Positions 7,436 to 16,858 of a DNA stretch of 64,000 bases are shown piece by piece. Below the pieces are notes generated by a model, which did not search any database, was not told where the DNA came from, and saw nothing but the letters and a program-made list of their open reading frames with translations. The stretch's first letter is position 1, and each line of letters begins with the position of its first letter. The stretch is from Candidatus Gastranaerophilales bacterium (GTDB taxonomy: Bacteria > Cyanobacteriota > Vampirovibrionia > Gastranaerophilales > Gastranaerophilaceae): contig CALYDL010000008.1 of the NCBI GenBank assembly GCA_944325145.1, forward strand, positions 1-64,000. The letters are read 5' to 3'. The translations under genes and the position numbers were made by a program.

Positions 7436-8212
7436 ATGGGAACAGTTTTGCAACAGGCGTACGATGAATTATTATACAAACCGATAAATGTTGTAATTCC
7501 TATGGCAGGTGCAGGAAGCCGCTTTGCTGTTGCAGGATATGATGTTCCTAAGCCGTTTATTGAATTTGCCGGCGAAATAATGATTGAGCATGTTCTGGCA
7601 TCATTTAAACGTATAAATGCGATTTTCACTTTGATAATGCAGGAAAAATTCCTCTCAGAACAAAAAAGTCAGATTGAAAAACTGCAAGCAAAATATAAAC
7701 TCACAATTGTAACCGTTCCAAAACTCACGATGGGTGCGGCAATTACAGCTCTTGCTGCACATAAGGCAATAAATCCCGAATACGATATTATTTTTGCCGA
7801 TTCGGATAATATTTTTAGTGATGAGGATGTTTTAAAATTCGTATCTTCTGTAAGAAGCAGAGATTTAAGCGGTGCATTGTTGACTTTTAAATCCTCTAAT
7901 CCTTGTTTTTCTTACGCAAAAGTCGATGACAAAGGGTTTTTAATAGAAACAAAAGAAAAAGAGGTTATTTCAGACCACGCCATTTGCGGTATGTATTATT
8001 TTAAAAAATTGGAAGATTTTAAGAATGCGGTGATTGATCTGGTTGTAGAAAGCGATACGCAAAAAGGCGAGTTTTACATGTCAAATGTCTATAATCACCT
8101 GATAAAAACTACGGATAAAATCGGGATTTACGATATTGCTCATTTTGACTGTGTCGGAACACCGGAGCAGCTTCAGGAATATTTAAAAGGAGGAAATTGT
8201 GCAAGAATTTAA
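7436..8212 (+). CDS. Sugar/alcohol-phosphate nucleotidyltransferase
   Basis: This is a GT-A fold NTP transferase that would activate a phosphorylated sugar or small alcohol for glycan decoration. The signature is VVIPMAGAGSRF followed by VPKPFIEFAG at residues 19-47, and an ADSDN metal-binding run lies near 121-125. At 258 aa it matches short capsule or LicC-type nucleotidyltransferases. AAGGAG lies 10 nt upstream of the ATG. The frame overlaps the next gene by 14 nt. The neighbouring kinase and phosphatase suggest a phospho-substituent pathway; the exact substrate cannot be told. Confidence 0.8.
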   Translation: MGTVLQQAYDELLYKPINVVIPMAGAGSRFAVAGYDVPKPFIEFAGEIMIEHVLASFKRINAIFTLIMQEKFLSEQKSQIEKLQAKYKLTIVTVPKLTMGAAITALAAHKAINPEYDIIFADSDNIFSDEDVLKFVSSVRSRDLSGALLTFKSSNPCFSYAKVDDKGFLIETKEKEVISDHAICGMYYFKKLEDFKNAVIDLVVESDTQKGEFYMSNVYNHLIKTTDKIGIYDIAHFDCVGTPEQLQEYLKGGNCARI

Positions 8213-9875
8213 CAATATCCTCCTGTTTGGAGGCGAAACTAAAAACGAAAACATGCCGGTAGGGTTTTATTCTTCTCTGGCACTTTTGCCTCTGAGAGGT
8301 AAATCTGTTATTTTAAGACAGCTTGAAAACCTTAAAGAGTCATACGAATTGAATAAATTTATTATTGTTGTCTGCAATGATAATTATAAACTTCTGGATT
8401 ATATAAAAAGTATCTTAAGCGAAAAGTTTGAAATAACGCTTGTTCAGGTTAACAGTAAAAAGAATATTTTAAGTTCATTAAAATACGCTCTTAAAAAGGC
8501 TGATCCGAATTTGCCGACAAGAGTTCTGCTCGGCGACACAATGATTCCTAAAAGTATTGATGACACTCAAGATGTAATTTTTACTTCAAAAGATATTACT
8601 ACGTCTGATAACTGGTGCCTTGTTGATAAAAACGGACATTTTTATGACAAAGAGAAAAATATTGACATCACAGATAAAGAAGCACTTGTCGGATATTACG
8701 CTTTTTCGGATACAAAATATCTTCTGAATTGCTGTGTGAAGGCGAGGTTAATGCTAAAAAAAGAAATTTCGACAGCACTGATTATGTATCAGGAAAAACA
8801 CAAACTTAAAACAAAACTCATTGATGACTGGTACGATTTGGGGCATACATCAGGATTAATTAAAGCCAAAAACATGCTTTTTAATGCCAGATGTTTCAAT
8901 TCAATATCTGTTGATACAGAATGCGGACTGCTTACCAAAACCAGTACAAAAATTCAGAAACTTGAAGATGAAGCCCTCTGGTATCTTAACCTGCCTGATG
9001 ATTTAAAAATTTTCACGCCGAGATTTGTGAGTTTCAATAAAGATAATTCTTTTGCAAGTTTAACGCAGGAATTGTATGGCTATCCGTCTTTGCAGGAACT
9101 GTATTTATCAGGCGAGGTTAATCTTGAGGACTGGAATTATATTATCAAATTATTGTTCAATCTGCATAAAAAATTTGAGAACTATACTTCAAAAACTAAT
9201 CCAAACGCACTCAAATGGCTTTATTATGATAAAACAAAAGAACGATTAAGGGATTTGAGAAAACAAAATCCGTACTGGAACAAAGTTTTAGACCGAGAAT
9301 TTGAATATATAAACGGCAAAAAATACAGAGGAGTTGCCTCTTTGAAAAACGGTATTGATATTTGCGTTCAAGAACTTTGCAAAACTGGAACAGAAACCAT
9401 TATTCATGGCGATTACTGTTTTTCAAATATCCTTTTTGATTCAAGTAATTATTGTTTCAAATTGATAGATCCGAGAGGGAGGTTAAATGCTGAACCGACA
9501 ATATATGGTGATCCGAGATATGATATTGCAAAACTCCGTCATAGTGTTGCGGGACTTTATGATTTTATTGTTCATGGACTTTGCAAGCTAAAAGAGGATA
9601 AAACAGGCTTTGAATACGAAATTAAGACCTCTGCGGATTACTCAATATTAGAAAGAATATTCGATAAATATGCTGCATTAAACGGTTATAATCCGCAAGA
9701 AATAAAGTTTATAGAGGGCTTGCTGTTCCTTTCAATGATTCCGCTGCACAAGGATAATTTCAACAGACAGAAGGCATTTTACTTAAAGGCAATAGAGCTA
9801 TTGAATGATACCGTAAAAATCAGGGGTAAATCAAATAATGAAAAAGTTTTATCCTTAGTTGGAGGCAAGAAATAA
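8199..9875 (+). CDS. Nucleotidyltransferase-like/choline-kinase-like fusion
   Basis: This is a two-domain protein of 558 aa. Residues 1-240 resemble a degenerate NTP-transferase (FGG near the start, LGDT at 111-114). Residues 290-530 are an APH/choline-kinase fold with Brenner motif HGDYCFSN (403-410) and the metal motif DPRG about 15 residues later. It probably phosphorylates a small alcohol, amino alcohol or sugar for the glycan. AAGGAGG stands just ahead of the GTG at 8199, inside the previous gene, so the two are coupled. LicA/LicC-like chemistry is an inference from domain pairing only. Confidence 0.72.
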   Translation: MQEFNNILLFGGETKNENMPVGFYSSLALLPLRGKSVILRQLENLKESYELNKFIIVVCNDNYKLLDYIKSILSEKFEITLVQVNSKKNILSSLKYALKKADPNLPTRVLLGDTMIPKSIDDTQDVIFTSKDITTSDNWCLVDKNGHFYDKEKNIDITDKEALVGYYAFSDTKYLLNCCVKARLMLKKEISTALIMYQEKHKLKTKLIDDWYDLGHTSGLIKAKNMLFNARCFNSISVDTECGLLTKTSTKIQKLEDEALWYLNLPDDLKIFTPRFVSFNKDNSFASLTQELYGYPSLQELYLSGEVNLEDWNYIIKLLFNLHKKFENYTSKTNPNALKWLYYDKTKERLRDLRKQNPYWNKVLDREFEYINGKKYRGVASLKNGIDICVQELCKTGTETIIHGDYCFSNILFDSSNYCFKLIDPRGRLNAEPTIYGDPRYDIAKLRHSVAGLYDFIVHGLCKLKEDKTGFEYEIKTSADYSILERIFDKYAALNGYNPQEIKFIEGLLFLSMIPLHKDNFNRQKAFYLKAIELLNDTVKIRGKSNNEKVLSLVGGKK

Positions 9876-9876
9876 T

Positions 9877-10254
9877 ATGGAAGATAAGAAGCTCAGAATA
9901 TGTATTGATTTAGATGGCACAATATGCACAATAAAGAAGCCGAATGAGAGTTATGCGGATGTAAAAATCATGCCGGGGGCGAAGGAGTTTATCGACAGCC
10001 TGAAAGCAGACGGACATACGATAATTATAAATACCGCCAGAAATATGCAGACACAGGGGCATAACGTGGGCAAGGTAATGAAAAATGTAGGCAAAATCAC
10101 TCTTGACTGGCTAGAAGAAAACGGAATTCAGTATGATGAGATTTTCTTCGGCAAGCCGAATGCTGATATTACGATTGACGACAGGGTAATAAAGTTCGAT
10201 GGCTGGGCGAAGCTGGATAAAGCAAAAGTGATAAAACAAGCAAAGGAGAGGTAA
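9877..10254 (+). CDS. HAD phosphatase, EcbF/BcbF capsule type
   Basis: This short HAD-superfamily hydrolase (125 aa) has motif I DLDGT (CIDLDGTIC), motif II in NTARN, and a late acidic motif TIDDRVIKF. Length and pattern match the EcbF/BcbF capsule-biosynthesis phosphatases. It would dephosphorylate an intermediate of the nucleotide-activated precursor pathway. The ATG at 9877 is chosen because GGAGG lies about 12 nt upstream; it follows the previous stop by one base. Cytoplasmic. Confidence 0.8.
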   Translation: MEDKKLRICIDLDGTICTIKKPNESYADVKIMPGAKEFIDSLKADGHTIIINTARNMQTQGHNVGKVMKNVGKITLDWLEENGIQYDEIFFGKPNADITIDDRVIKFDGWAKLDKAKVIKQAKER

Positions 10255-10259
10255 TAATT

Positions 10260-10649
10260 ATGGACAGATTAAGATTGCTTTATGAATTAGTAAATAAATA
10301 CGCTCTTAGACAAGATTACAGTGCAGAATTTGCAGAACTATTAAGCCCAAACTTCCTAGATGGCATTCCAAAGAGTATATCTCTTAATTTGGTGTTACAA
10401 ATTGTTGATTTACAACAATTTAATATAGAGGTTTTTAATATAGACAGGGATGAACATTTTGATACAACCGAAGAGGTTCGGGCATTTTTGATAAATGACA
10501 AATTTGATTTCAATGCGGATTATTTAGACTTTATAAAGACATACACTCAAAGAGGTTATTTTATAAATTTTGAAATAAATAACGAACTAAGCACACAAAA
10601 TCCTGCAATTGGATTAATGACCCGATTTGGTTATGGGGCAGCTAATTAG
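10260..10649 (+). CDS. Hypothetical protein in glycan operon (129 aa)
   Basis: I do not recognise this protein. It is acidic, soluble and mostly helical in appearance, with no signal peptide or membrane segment. AAGGAGAGG lies 10 nt ahead of the ATG. It sits between the EcbF-like phosphatase and the nucleotidyltransferase-kinase fusion in the same orientation with short gaps, so it is probably co-expressed. No catalytic motif is visible. Confidence 0.65.
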   Translation: MDRLRLLYELVNKYALRQDYSAEFAELLSPNFLDGIPKSISLNLVLQIVDLQQFNIEVFNIDRDEHFDTTEEVRAFLINDKFDFNADYLDFIKTYTQRGYFINFEINNELSTQNPAIGLMTRFGYGAAN

Positions 10650-10671
10650 AAATAGGCAGTGGGGGTAATTA

Positions 10672-12720
10672 ATGAATAAAACAGAGCAACACCTATTTAT
10701 AATATGGGAAAATGCAAGGGAAAAAGAACAGGAAATTTTAAAGGAAATTAAAACTCAATTTACTGTGCTTAAAGAATATGAAATAGAATGGAGTAAAGAT
10801 AGATTCTTAGACAATCTAAGTTCTTTTTATGGGCACGACCACACTGGCATAATTGAAGTTGAGTATCAACGAGGCAACGGGAAATTTTTAGTTGTTCTGG
10901 TGGAAGATAATGACCCATTGAAAAAAAATGTACATACAACAAAAGGCGAGGTAAGTGTTAATCAGAAAATGTATAATTTAAAACAAAAAATTCGTAATGA
11001 ATTTTTTGAGGGAAAATACCTTATTCATTGCACAAATACAATAGAAGAAACTCGCCACGATATCTGTCTTTTACTTGGAAAAAGTTTAGCTGATTTATTG
11101 AAAACAGAAACTTTGGATGGACAAAGAGTGAGTATTTCCCAAAATTTACCTGCGATTGACGGTTGGAAAAGTTTAGAACAAGTATTTTATGTCTTGAATG
11201 AAACTTGTGAATACGCTGTTTTACGAAGTTTTGAATTGCTTCCGGGAAATTTTCATGAAGGAGACGGTGATATTGATCTTATGGTAGCAGATCCGCAGGA
11301 ATTTTTATTTACTCTGTTTCCTGAATCAAATCATTTTGTCAATTATAAAAAGAACATTTTCGTATTTATGGTTCACTTGAATGTGGGAAAGGAAGTTTTA
11401 TGGCTGCATTTTAAATTTCCTCTTGATGGTTATTATGATTTTAAGATGTCAAAAAAAATCTTGAAAACACGTGTTTTAAATAAAAATAACATCTATATTC
11501 CAAATGACGAAATGCTTTTTTATGAGCTTTTATACCATGGAACAATACACAAGAATAATGTAGCAAAATATTATCCTATTTTAAAACCTATTTCAGAGAG
11601 GATTAATATAGAATTTAAAGAAGATTTTAAATACCTTAATAATCTTGTAGTTCAATGGCTCTGCAAAAACAATTATAAGTGTCCTATGCATTTAGATGTT
11701 TTTAGATTAAGACAGGATAAGAATATTTCAGAAAAAAGACTAATCGATAATGATAATCAGTTATTTATATATCAAAACGGATTTGATACCTTTATTTTCA
11801 GTAAATGGCTGATTGCCTGTGAACCGAATTATACTACAACTATGCTCAGTCATTTCGGGCCTTTTAACAACTTGGAACAGCATCTTCTGTTACCAGAGAA
11901 TAAGCTGTACAAAGAGCATAAAAAACTTCAAAAGAGAGGAGAGATTGCTTGGTCATATAAAAAGCGTTTTGGTCGAGTAATGAAAACGACAATTATAGAT
12001 AAGCCAAACAAGCCATTAAAGATTATTAGAAACCTATTGGGATTTCCTAAATTTGCGAGCTCCAAATATTTAACAGTAAAACCAGAACCTGCAAGGTATA
12101 TGATAGGAGGAGTAACCGTCAATGACAAACTTCGTGGTTTAAAAGAACTATGCGATATTGAGGATTTGTTAGAACGATTTATCGGAACAATTTTTGATGA
12201 GTTCAAAACGGAAAACAGTAACTACCTTAAAGGTACTGCTTGGGATGCTGTTCCAAGCAACTGTTTGATTGATAAAAAAGAGAATTTCATATTTTTTGAT
12301 AGAGAGTACAGTTACAATTCTGATATTGATAAATCTTATATGTTATGGCGAATTCTAATTTATTCAAATATGAATGCCAATAAGAAAGAACTATATCATA
12401 AATTTTGCAAACAATTAGGACTAGAAGATAAATATTCATGGTGTGCATATATAGATGGAAAGGTTCATGCAGATATTTGGAAAAATCCGCTTGATGGTTC
12501 TGCTAAAGAAGATTTTATAAGAAATGCTTTTGGAATGCCAGTGAGAACTTATGCTGAAATAATACCTTATACTAACTTACAAAATTTTGTATTAAAGTTC
12601 GGCAAGCTGCTATGTTCGGTTATTCCAATAAAAAAATTAAGGAAGAAAACTCGTGATAGCCTAATAAAATGGGTTAAACACCCTCATTACAAAACTTTTA
12701 AGAGATATTTTAGGCAGTAG
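10672..12720 (+). CDS. Nucleotidyltransferase-kinase-like fusion (682 aa)
   Basis: This is a large cytoplasmic protein with at least three parts. Residues 1-130 are a charged N-terminal domain (HLFIIWENAREKEQEIL). A nucleotidyltransferase-like domain at about 180-300 has the acidic motif GDGDIDLMV. The C-terminal half (from about 470) has a kinase-like signature, with PSNCLID and IFFDREY at about 530-546 resembling the catalytic and metal motifs of lipopolysaccharide/APH kinases. It probably transfers or activates a phosphate-linked group on the glycan. The order of domains is unusual and I cannot name a family. The Shine-Dalgarno (GTGGGGG) is weak. Confidence 0.6.
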   Translation: MNKTEQHLFIIWENAREKEQEILKEIKTQFTVLKEYEIEWSKDRFLDNLSSFYGHDHTGIIEVEYQRGNGKFLVVLVEDNDPLKKNVHTTKGEVSVNQKMYNLKQKIRNEFFEGKYLIHCTNTIEETRHDICLLLGKSLADLLKTETLDGQRVSISQNLPAIDGWKSLEQVFYVLNETCEYAVLRSFELLPGNFHEGDGDIDLMVADPQEFLFTLFPESNHFVNYKKNIFVFMVHLNVGKEVLWLHFKFPLDGYYDFKMSKKILKTRVLNKNNIYIPNDEMLFYELLYHGTIHKNNVAKYYPILKPISERINIEFKEDFKYLNNLVVQWLCKNNYKCPMHLDVFRLRQDKNISEKRLIDNDNQLFIYQNGFDTFIFSKWLIACEPNYTTTMLSHFGPFNNLEQHLLLPENKLYKEHKKLQKRGEIAWSYKKRFGRVMKTTIIDKPNKPLKIIRNLLGFPKFASSKYLTVKPEPARYMIGGVTVNDKLRGLKELCDIEDLLERFIGTIFDEFKTENSNYLKGTAWDAVPSNCLIDKKENFIFFDREYSYNSDIDKSYMLWRILIYSNMNANKKELYHKFCKQLGLEDKYSWCAYIDGKVHADIWKNPLDGSAKEDFIRNAFGMPVRTYAEIIPYTNLQNFVLKFGKLLCSVIPIKKLRKKTRDSLIKWVKHPHYKTFKRYFRQ

Positions 12721-12765
12721 CAAAATCAAGGATGTTTTTAATTTTTAAAGTGAGGTTATTAATAA

Positions 12766-13824
12766 ATGAAATTATTTGGAACAAAAGAAACTGATACACA
12801 TAAAATTTATTATTTTTGTGGGATAAAATTCAAATTTGCACAATGGCATTCAATAGGAAGTGTTACCAGTGACTATGTATTTCTTGAACGTAATTTGAGA
12901 GAAAATGTAAAAATGCGTATGAATGGCTGGTGGGATGGATATAGAAAGCAATGCCTTAATGAATATTTTAGAGAAGAAATATATGCTTGGAATATAGTAA
13001 AAGAAAAATTCAATCACTTTTTCTTGAGAAATATAAATATTCCGCAAGTAGAATTTGTCCTTACAACAAAATGTACTCTAAGATGCAAGAATTGTTCTAA
13101 CTTTATTCCGGCTATAAAAGATAAATATACAATGTCTCTTGATGAATTTAAAAATAATGTTGATGCTTTAGCTAAAGGTAGCAATGAAATACAAACAGCC
13201 CTGCTGTTAGGTGGTGAACCTTTATTAAATAAAGATTTACCTGCAATGGTTTCGTATATTGCCAAAAATCGTAAATTCAAAACAATTTATATTGTTACAA
13301 ATGCCACTTTAGATTTTTCAGAAGAGTTATTATCTGCAATAAAAGAATACAAAGACAAGGTGCGTGTTTATATATCTAATTATTCAATTAATAAGGAACT
13401 AGAGAATCGTTTAAAAACAAAGCATATTGTGGAAGTTTTAGATCAGAATGGAATCGGACATTATACATTTGACGATTTGAAGTGGCACGAGATGTCTCCT
13501 TGTAAAAAATTAAATATGCCATATGAAAATGTTGTTCAACGCTTTGTTACCTGTCAAGCAAAATGCGTTCAAATATACAATAAACATATGCATATCTGCC
13601 CGATTAGCACTTTCTGTGAAATAAAAAAATGGTTTGATTTTGATGAGAATGGTCAAGAGTATGTTTGTTTGGATTCAAAACTCTCAGCTAAAACTCTCAA
13701 AAAGAATTTTATAAAATTTTATAAAAGAGATTATTTTCAGGCTTGCGATTGGTGTCCTAAAACGACCTATCGTGAAATAACACCGGCAGAACAATTAAAA
13801 GAGGAAGAAGCATATAATGGATAA
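12766..13824 (+). CDS. Radical SAM protein of the glycan operon
   Basis: This is a radical SAM enzyme with the 4Fe-4S motif CTLRCKNC (Cys103, Cys107, Cys110) and the downstream LLGGEP motif at about residue 150. Further cysteines (CKKL, CQAKC, CPISTFC, CDWC) in the last 120 residues suggest a SPASM-like auxiliary cluster domain. The N-terminal 90 residues are an extra unrecognised segment. Such proteins occur in polysaccharide loci, where they may modify a sugar or a lipid-linked intermediate. The substrate is unknown. It overlaps the next gene by 8 nt. It needs an anaerobic or low-oxygen cell, consistent with a gut origin. Confidence 0.8.
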   Translation: MKLFGTKETDTHKIYYFCGIKFKFAQWHSIGSVTSDYVFLERNLRENVKMRMNGWWDGYRKQCLNEYFREEIYAWNIVKEKFNHFFLRNINIPQVEFVLTTKCTLRCKNCSNFIPAIKDKYTMSLDEFKNNVDALAKGSNEIQTALLLGGEPLLNKDLPAMVSYIAKNRKFKTIYIVTNATLDFSEELLSAIKEYKDKVRVYISNYSINKELENRLKTKHIVEVLDQNGIGHYTFDDLKWHEMSPCKKLNMPYENVVQRFVTCQAKCVQIYNKHMHICPISTFCEIKKWFDFDENGQEYVCLDSKLSAKTLKKNFIKFYKRDYFQACDWCPKTTYREITPAEQLKEEEAYNG

Positions 13825-14749
13825 AAAAATTTTTAAAGTTGCAGTTCAACTATTCGGACACTTACGGACATATAAAGAATGCTATCAAAGTTTAAAAGAA
13901 CATTTACTTGATAAGTATGATTGCGATGTATTCATGCATACTTGGGACACAATCGACCATTCAACTCAAACATGGCATTCAATTCACATGGAAAATAAAA
14001 ACGATAATACTTCACAATTACGCAGTGAATTAGAAGAAATTTATAACTTAAAAAAAATAAAAATTGAGCATCAAGAACCAAAAGATATGGGGCTAATTAC
14101 TGCTATCGCAAGTAAGATTAGTGTTTATGGAATGCAATGCATGTTTCATAGTATGACAGTTGTAAATAGCCTGCGAGAAGATTATCAGCAAGAAACTGGC
14201 ACTCAATATGATTTTGTGATAACACTACGACCAGATTTATTATTAAGTGAAGATTTTAATATTGAATACTATCTTGAGCGAATGTCGGAAGATGAGATAG
14301 GTAAAGCCTTTTTTACTTATTTCTTCCCAATGATAGGAATATGGAATGATTATAAAAAAATTGGAGCAAGTGATATTTTTTACTTTGCAAAGCCGGATAT
14401 AATAACAAATATTTTTAAGCATATTGAAACAGTAGTAGAAAAAATTAAACCTGATATAAAAATAAATTTCGGGCCTGAAGTTTATTTTTTAGAGCTAATT
14501 CAAACTCTTGGATATGATATAAAGTTAATTAAATATAACTACAACACTGAATATATCATCAAGCGACCAACAAGTAACAAAAAAGAAATTAATAAAAAAA
14601 CAAAGAAAGATTTTAGATTAAAAATCAGCTTAAAAGAGTTCTATCTATACTTGTTTTCTAATTTATCATTTAACATCATAGATTTGCGGCTTAATTTGTT
14701 TAATTTCTTTAAATTAACTATTTGCGTAGGAGGAAACAATGACAAATAA
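13817..14749 (+). CDS. Putative glycosyltransferase-like capsule protein
   Basis: A 310-aa protein beginning VAVQLFGHLRTYKEC, with YDFVITLRPDLLL at about residues 136-148. This combination is seen in uncharacterised glycosyltransferase-like proteins of capsule and LPS loci, where the acidic RPDL-type run may bind the nucleotide sugar metal. The C-terminus is lysine-rich with a hydrophobic patch that may touch the membrane. It overlaps its neighbours on both sides (8 and 11 nt), a sign of tight co-expression. The function is inferred from pattern and context. Confidence 0.6.
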   Translation: MDKKIFKVAVQLFGHLRTYKECYQSLKEHLLDKYDCDVFMHTWDTIDHSTQTWHSIHMENKNDNTSQLRSELEEIYNLKKIKIEHQEPKDMGLITAIASKISVYGMQCMFHSMTVVNSLREDYQQETGTQYDFVITLRPDLLLSEDFNIEYYLERMSEDEIGKAFFTYFFPMIGIWNDYKKIGASDIFYFAKPDIITNIFKHIETVVEKIKPDIKINFGPEVYFLELIQTLGYDIKLIKYNYNTEYIIKRPTSNKKEINKKTKKDFRLKISLKEFYLYLFSNLSFNIIDLRLNLFNFFKLTICVGGNNDK

Positions 14750-15797
14750 GCCTTTGATATCTATTATAATTCCGGTTTTCAATGCTGAAGATTTTCTCGC
14801 AAAATGCTTAGAAAGTGTTATTGGACAGACATATGCAAATTTAGAAATTATCCTGATAAATGACGGTTCGCATGATAATTCATTAGAAATTTGTCGTACT
14901 TACGCCGCACGTGATAATAGAATAATTGTATTAACTCAAGAAAATCAAGGGAATTCTGTTGCTAGAAATAAAGGTATTGAAACTGCAAAAGGGGAATTTA
15001 TTACATTTATTGATGCTGATGATTTTGTAGATTCACGATTGGTGGAATTATTATTGGATTCTTGTATTGCCAATAATACACTTCTTAGTATTTCAGATGG
15101 TTATATTTATAAAGATTTTAGTGACATCAAAGAAATTGATGATGTAGAAAATCTTACCGACAACACACTTATTCCATCTGATTATAATGGAATGTATCAT
15201 CATACACCTTGGAGAAAATTATATCATCGCTCACTATTAGCAAATATTCGTTTCCCAAATGGTTTATACCACGAGGACATAGGCTTCTGGTACGGAGTAA
15301 TGAGTGTTAGTCCTAATATTTCAGTAGTTAAAAAACCTCTTTATTATTACCGTCAAAATAATCAAAACAGTATTACTATCAGGGAAATAGACATTTTAAG
15401 ACGTAGTTTAGATGGTGTAAGAAGTTTTGAATATGGATTGAAATTGATTGAAGAAAATGCAAAAGATAAAAAATTTGCAGAGATGGTTAATGCTCTTGTT
15501 GAATCGTATTATGAACTACCATTTATATGCGAGAAAAAGGAGTGGTTTAAGAAGCAGGCTGAATTTTTAAATAAACTAAAAAAATACAAGCCAATTTTGA
15601 ATAAAACTAATAAAAGTAAACTTAATAAATTATTGTGCCAAACATCTATAAAATTCAAAAAGCATTTTGATAGGTTTATGTATCCAATAATTAATTTTCC
15701 TAAATGGATTACAGAGCCTATTGCAATCGTGCGGTATGGGATAATAACACTTTGTGAATATTTATACTGCCAATATGAGGATTTATGCAAGAAATAA
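14739..15797 (+). CDS. Family 2 glycosyltransferase
   Basis: This is an inverting GT-A glycosyltransferase that adds a sugar to a lipid-linked or growing glycan at the inner membrane face. ISIIIPVFNAE (8-18), NDGS (41-44), GNSVARNKG (71-79) and the metal motif DADD (92-95) are all present. At 352 aa it has usual length. AGGAGG lies about 7 nt before the ATG. The C-terminal 80 residues contain amphipathic and aromatic stretches that probably associate with the membrane. It overlaps the next gene by 13 nt. Confidence 0.9.
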   Translation: MTNKPLISIIIPVFNAEDFLAKCLESVIGQTYANLEIILINDGSHDNSLEICRTYAARDNRIIVLTQENQGNSVARNKGIETAKGEFITFIDADDFVDSRLVELLLDSCIANNTLLSISDGYIYKDFSDIKEIDDVENLTDNTLIPSDYNGMYHHTPWRKLYHRSLLANIRFPNGLYHEDIGFWYGVMSVSPNISVVKKPLYYYRQNNQNSITIREIDILRRSLDGVRSFEYGLKLIEENAKDKKFAEMVNALVESYYELPFICEKKEWFKKQAEFLNKLKKYKPILNKTNKSKLNKLLCQTSIKFKKHFDRFMYPIINFPKWITEPIAIVRYGIITLCEYLYCQYEDLCKK

Positions 15798-16858
15798 AAT
15801 CTAATGAAATATCTGTCATAGTTCAAGGTCGTGTAGAAATGCCTGCTACCCGTAAATGCTTGCAAAGTATTCGCAAATATTTGCCTGATGCAGAAATAGT
15901 CCTCTCTACATGGGAAAACTCAGATTTAACACATATTAAAGGGTTATATAATATTTTAGCTTTGAATAAAGATCCGGGTGCTGTAATCTTTGATGATAAA
16001 GAAAATAAACAAAATAATTTAAACCGTATTATTGTATCTAGCCAAAACGGTATCAAAGCTGCAACACGAAAATATGTATTGAGACTCAGAAGTGATTTGA
16101 TTTTAAAAAATAAAAATGTTTTAAAACTTGCCGATAATTTTAAAGTCAAAAACCCTGAAAAATCTTTATTCAAACAGAGAATATTTGCTTATGATATTTT
16201 TTCAATCAAGTATGATATAAAGAAAAGAATCAAACAAAGAATGTTGTTTCATATTTCGGACTGGTGTTATTTAGGCTTAAAAGAAGATTTAGAAGAATTT
16301 TTTAATGTACCACTGGTAAAAGAGCCTGATTTTTCAAGGTATTTTGAATTACAATCTAAGCTGGCAGATGATATTCATACAACAAGACTATGGAAAATGT
16401 CTCCTGAACAGTATTTTACATCAGTTAATGCTGCAAAAGTTTTTAAAGACTTGAAATTCAATAACTACTTAGATGTAACAGCGGACAATATCAGAATATC
16501 AGAAGAGTTTATAATCAATAATTTCCGAGTATTTTCACAAAAAGAGTGGGGTATTTCAACTCTTAAAGAGGAATATAAAACGATAAAAATGAGTGTTCAC
16601 AGCCCGTTTATATATTATTCAAAGGCCGAACAATTAAAAGACTATAAAAAATATTGTGATAATACGGCAGAAATTTTAGAATTGGATTTTTTACAAAAAC
16701 TTTATGACACAAAATACTATGAGTCTTTAAGAAAACATTTCTTACAGTTGATTTATTGTAAACCGACTAAAAAAATTACCGAATTAATTTCTACTACTTC
16801 ATATCTATTCAAATTTATTTTTTCAGCAATTAAGGAGTGTGGATGGAAGAAAAAATAA
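15785..16858 (+). CDS. WavE-like LPS/capsule protein, copy 1
   Basis: This is a WavE-family protein (357 aa) of the kind found in LPS core and capsule loci and thought to act as a glycosyltransferase. ISVIVQGRV opens the protein, CLQSIRKYLPDAEIVLSTW follows, then the conserved LRLRSDLIL at about 98-106 and HISDWCYLGL at about 157-166. It is a clear paralogue of the next gene, so the pair arose by duplication within the operon. The acceptor and donor are unknown. Confidence 0.75.
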   Translation: MQEIKSNEISVIVQGRVEMPATRKCLQSIRKYLPDAEIVLSTWENSDLTHIKGLYNILALNKDPGAVIFDDKENKQNNLNRIIVSSQNGIKAATRKYVLRLRSDLILKNKNVLKLADNFKVKNPEKSLFKQRIFAYDIFSIKYDIKKRIKQRMLFHISDWCYLGLKEDLEEFFNVPLVKEPDFSRYFELQSKLADDIHTTRLWKMSPEQYFTSVNAAKVFKDLKFNNYLDVTADNIRISEEFIINNFRVFSQKEWGISTLKEEYKTIKMSVHSPFIYYSKAEQLKDYKKYCDNTAEILELDFLQKLYDTKYYESLRKHFLQLIYCKPTKKITELISTTSYLFKFIFSAIKECGWKKK

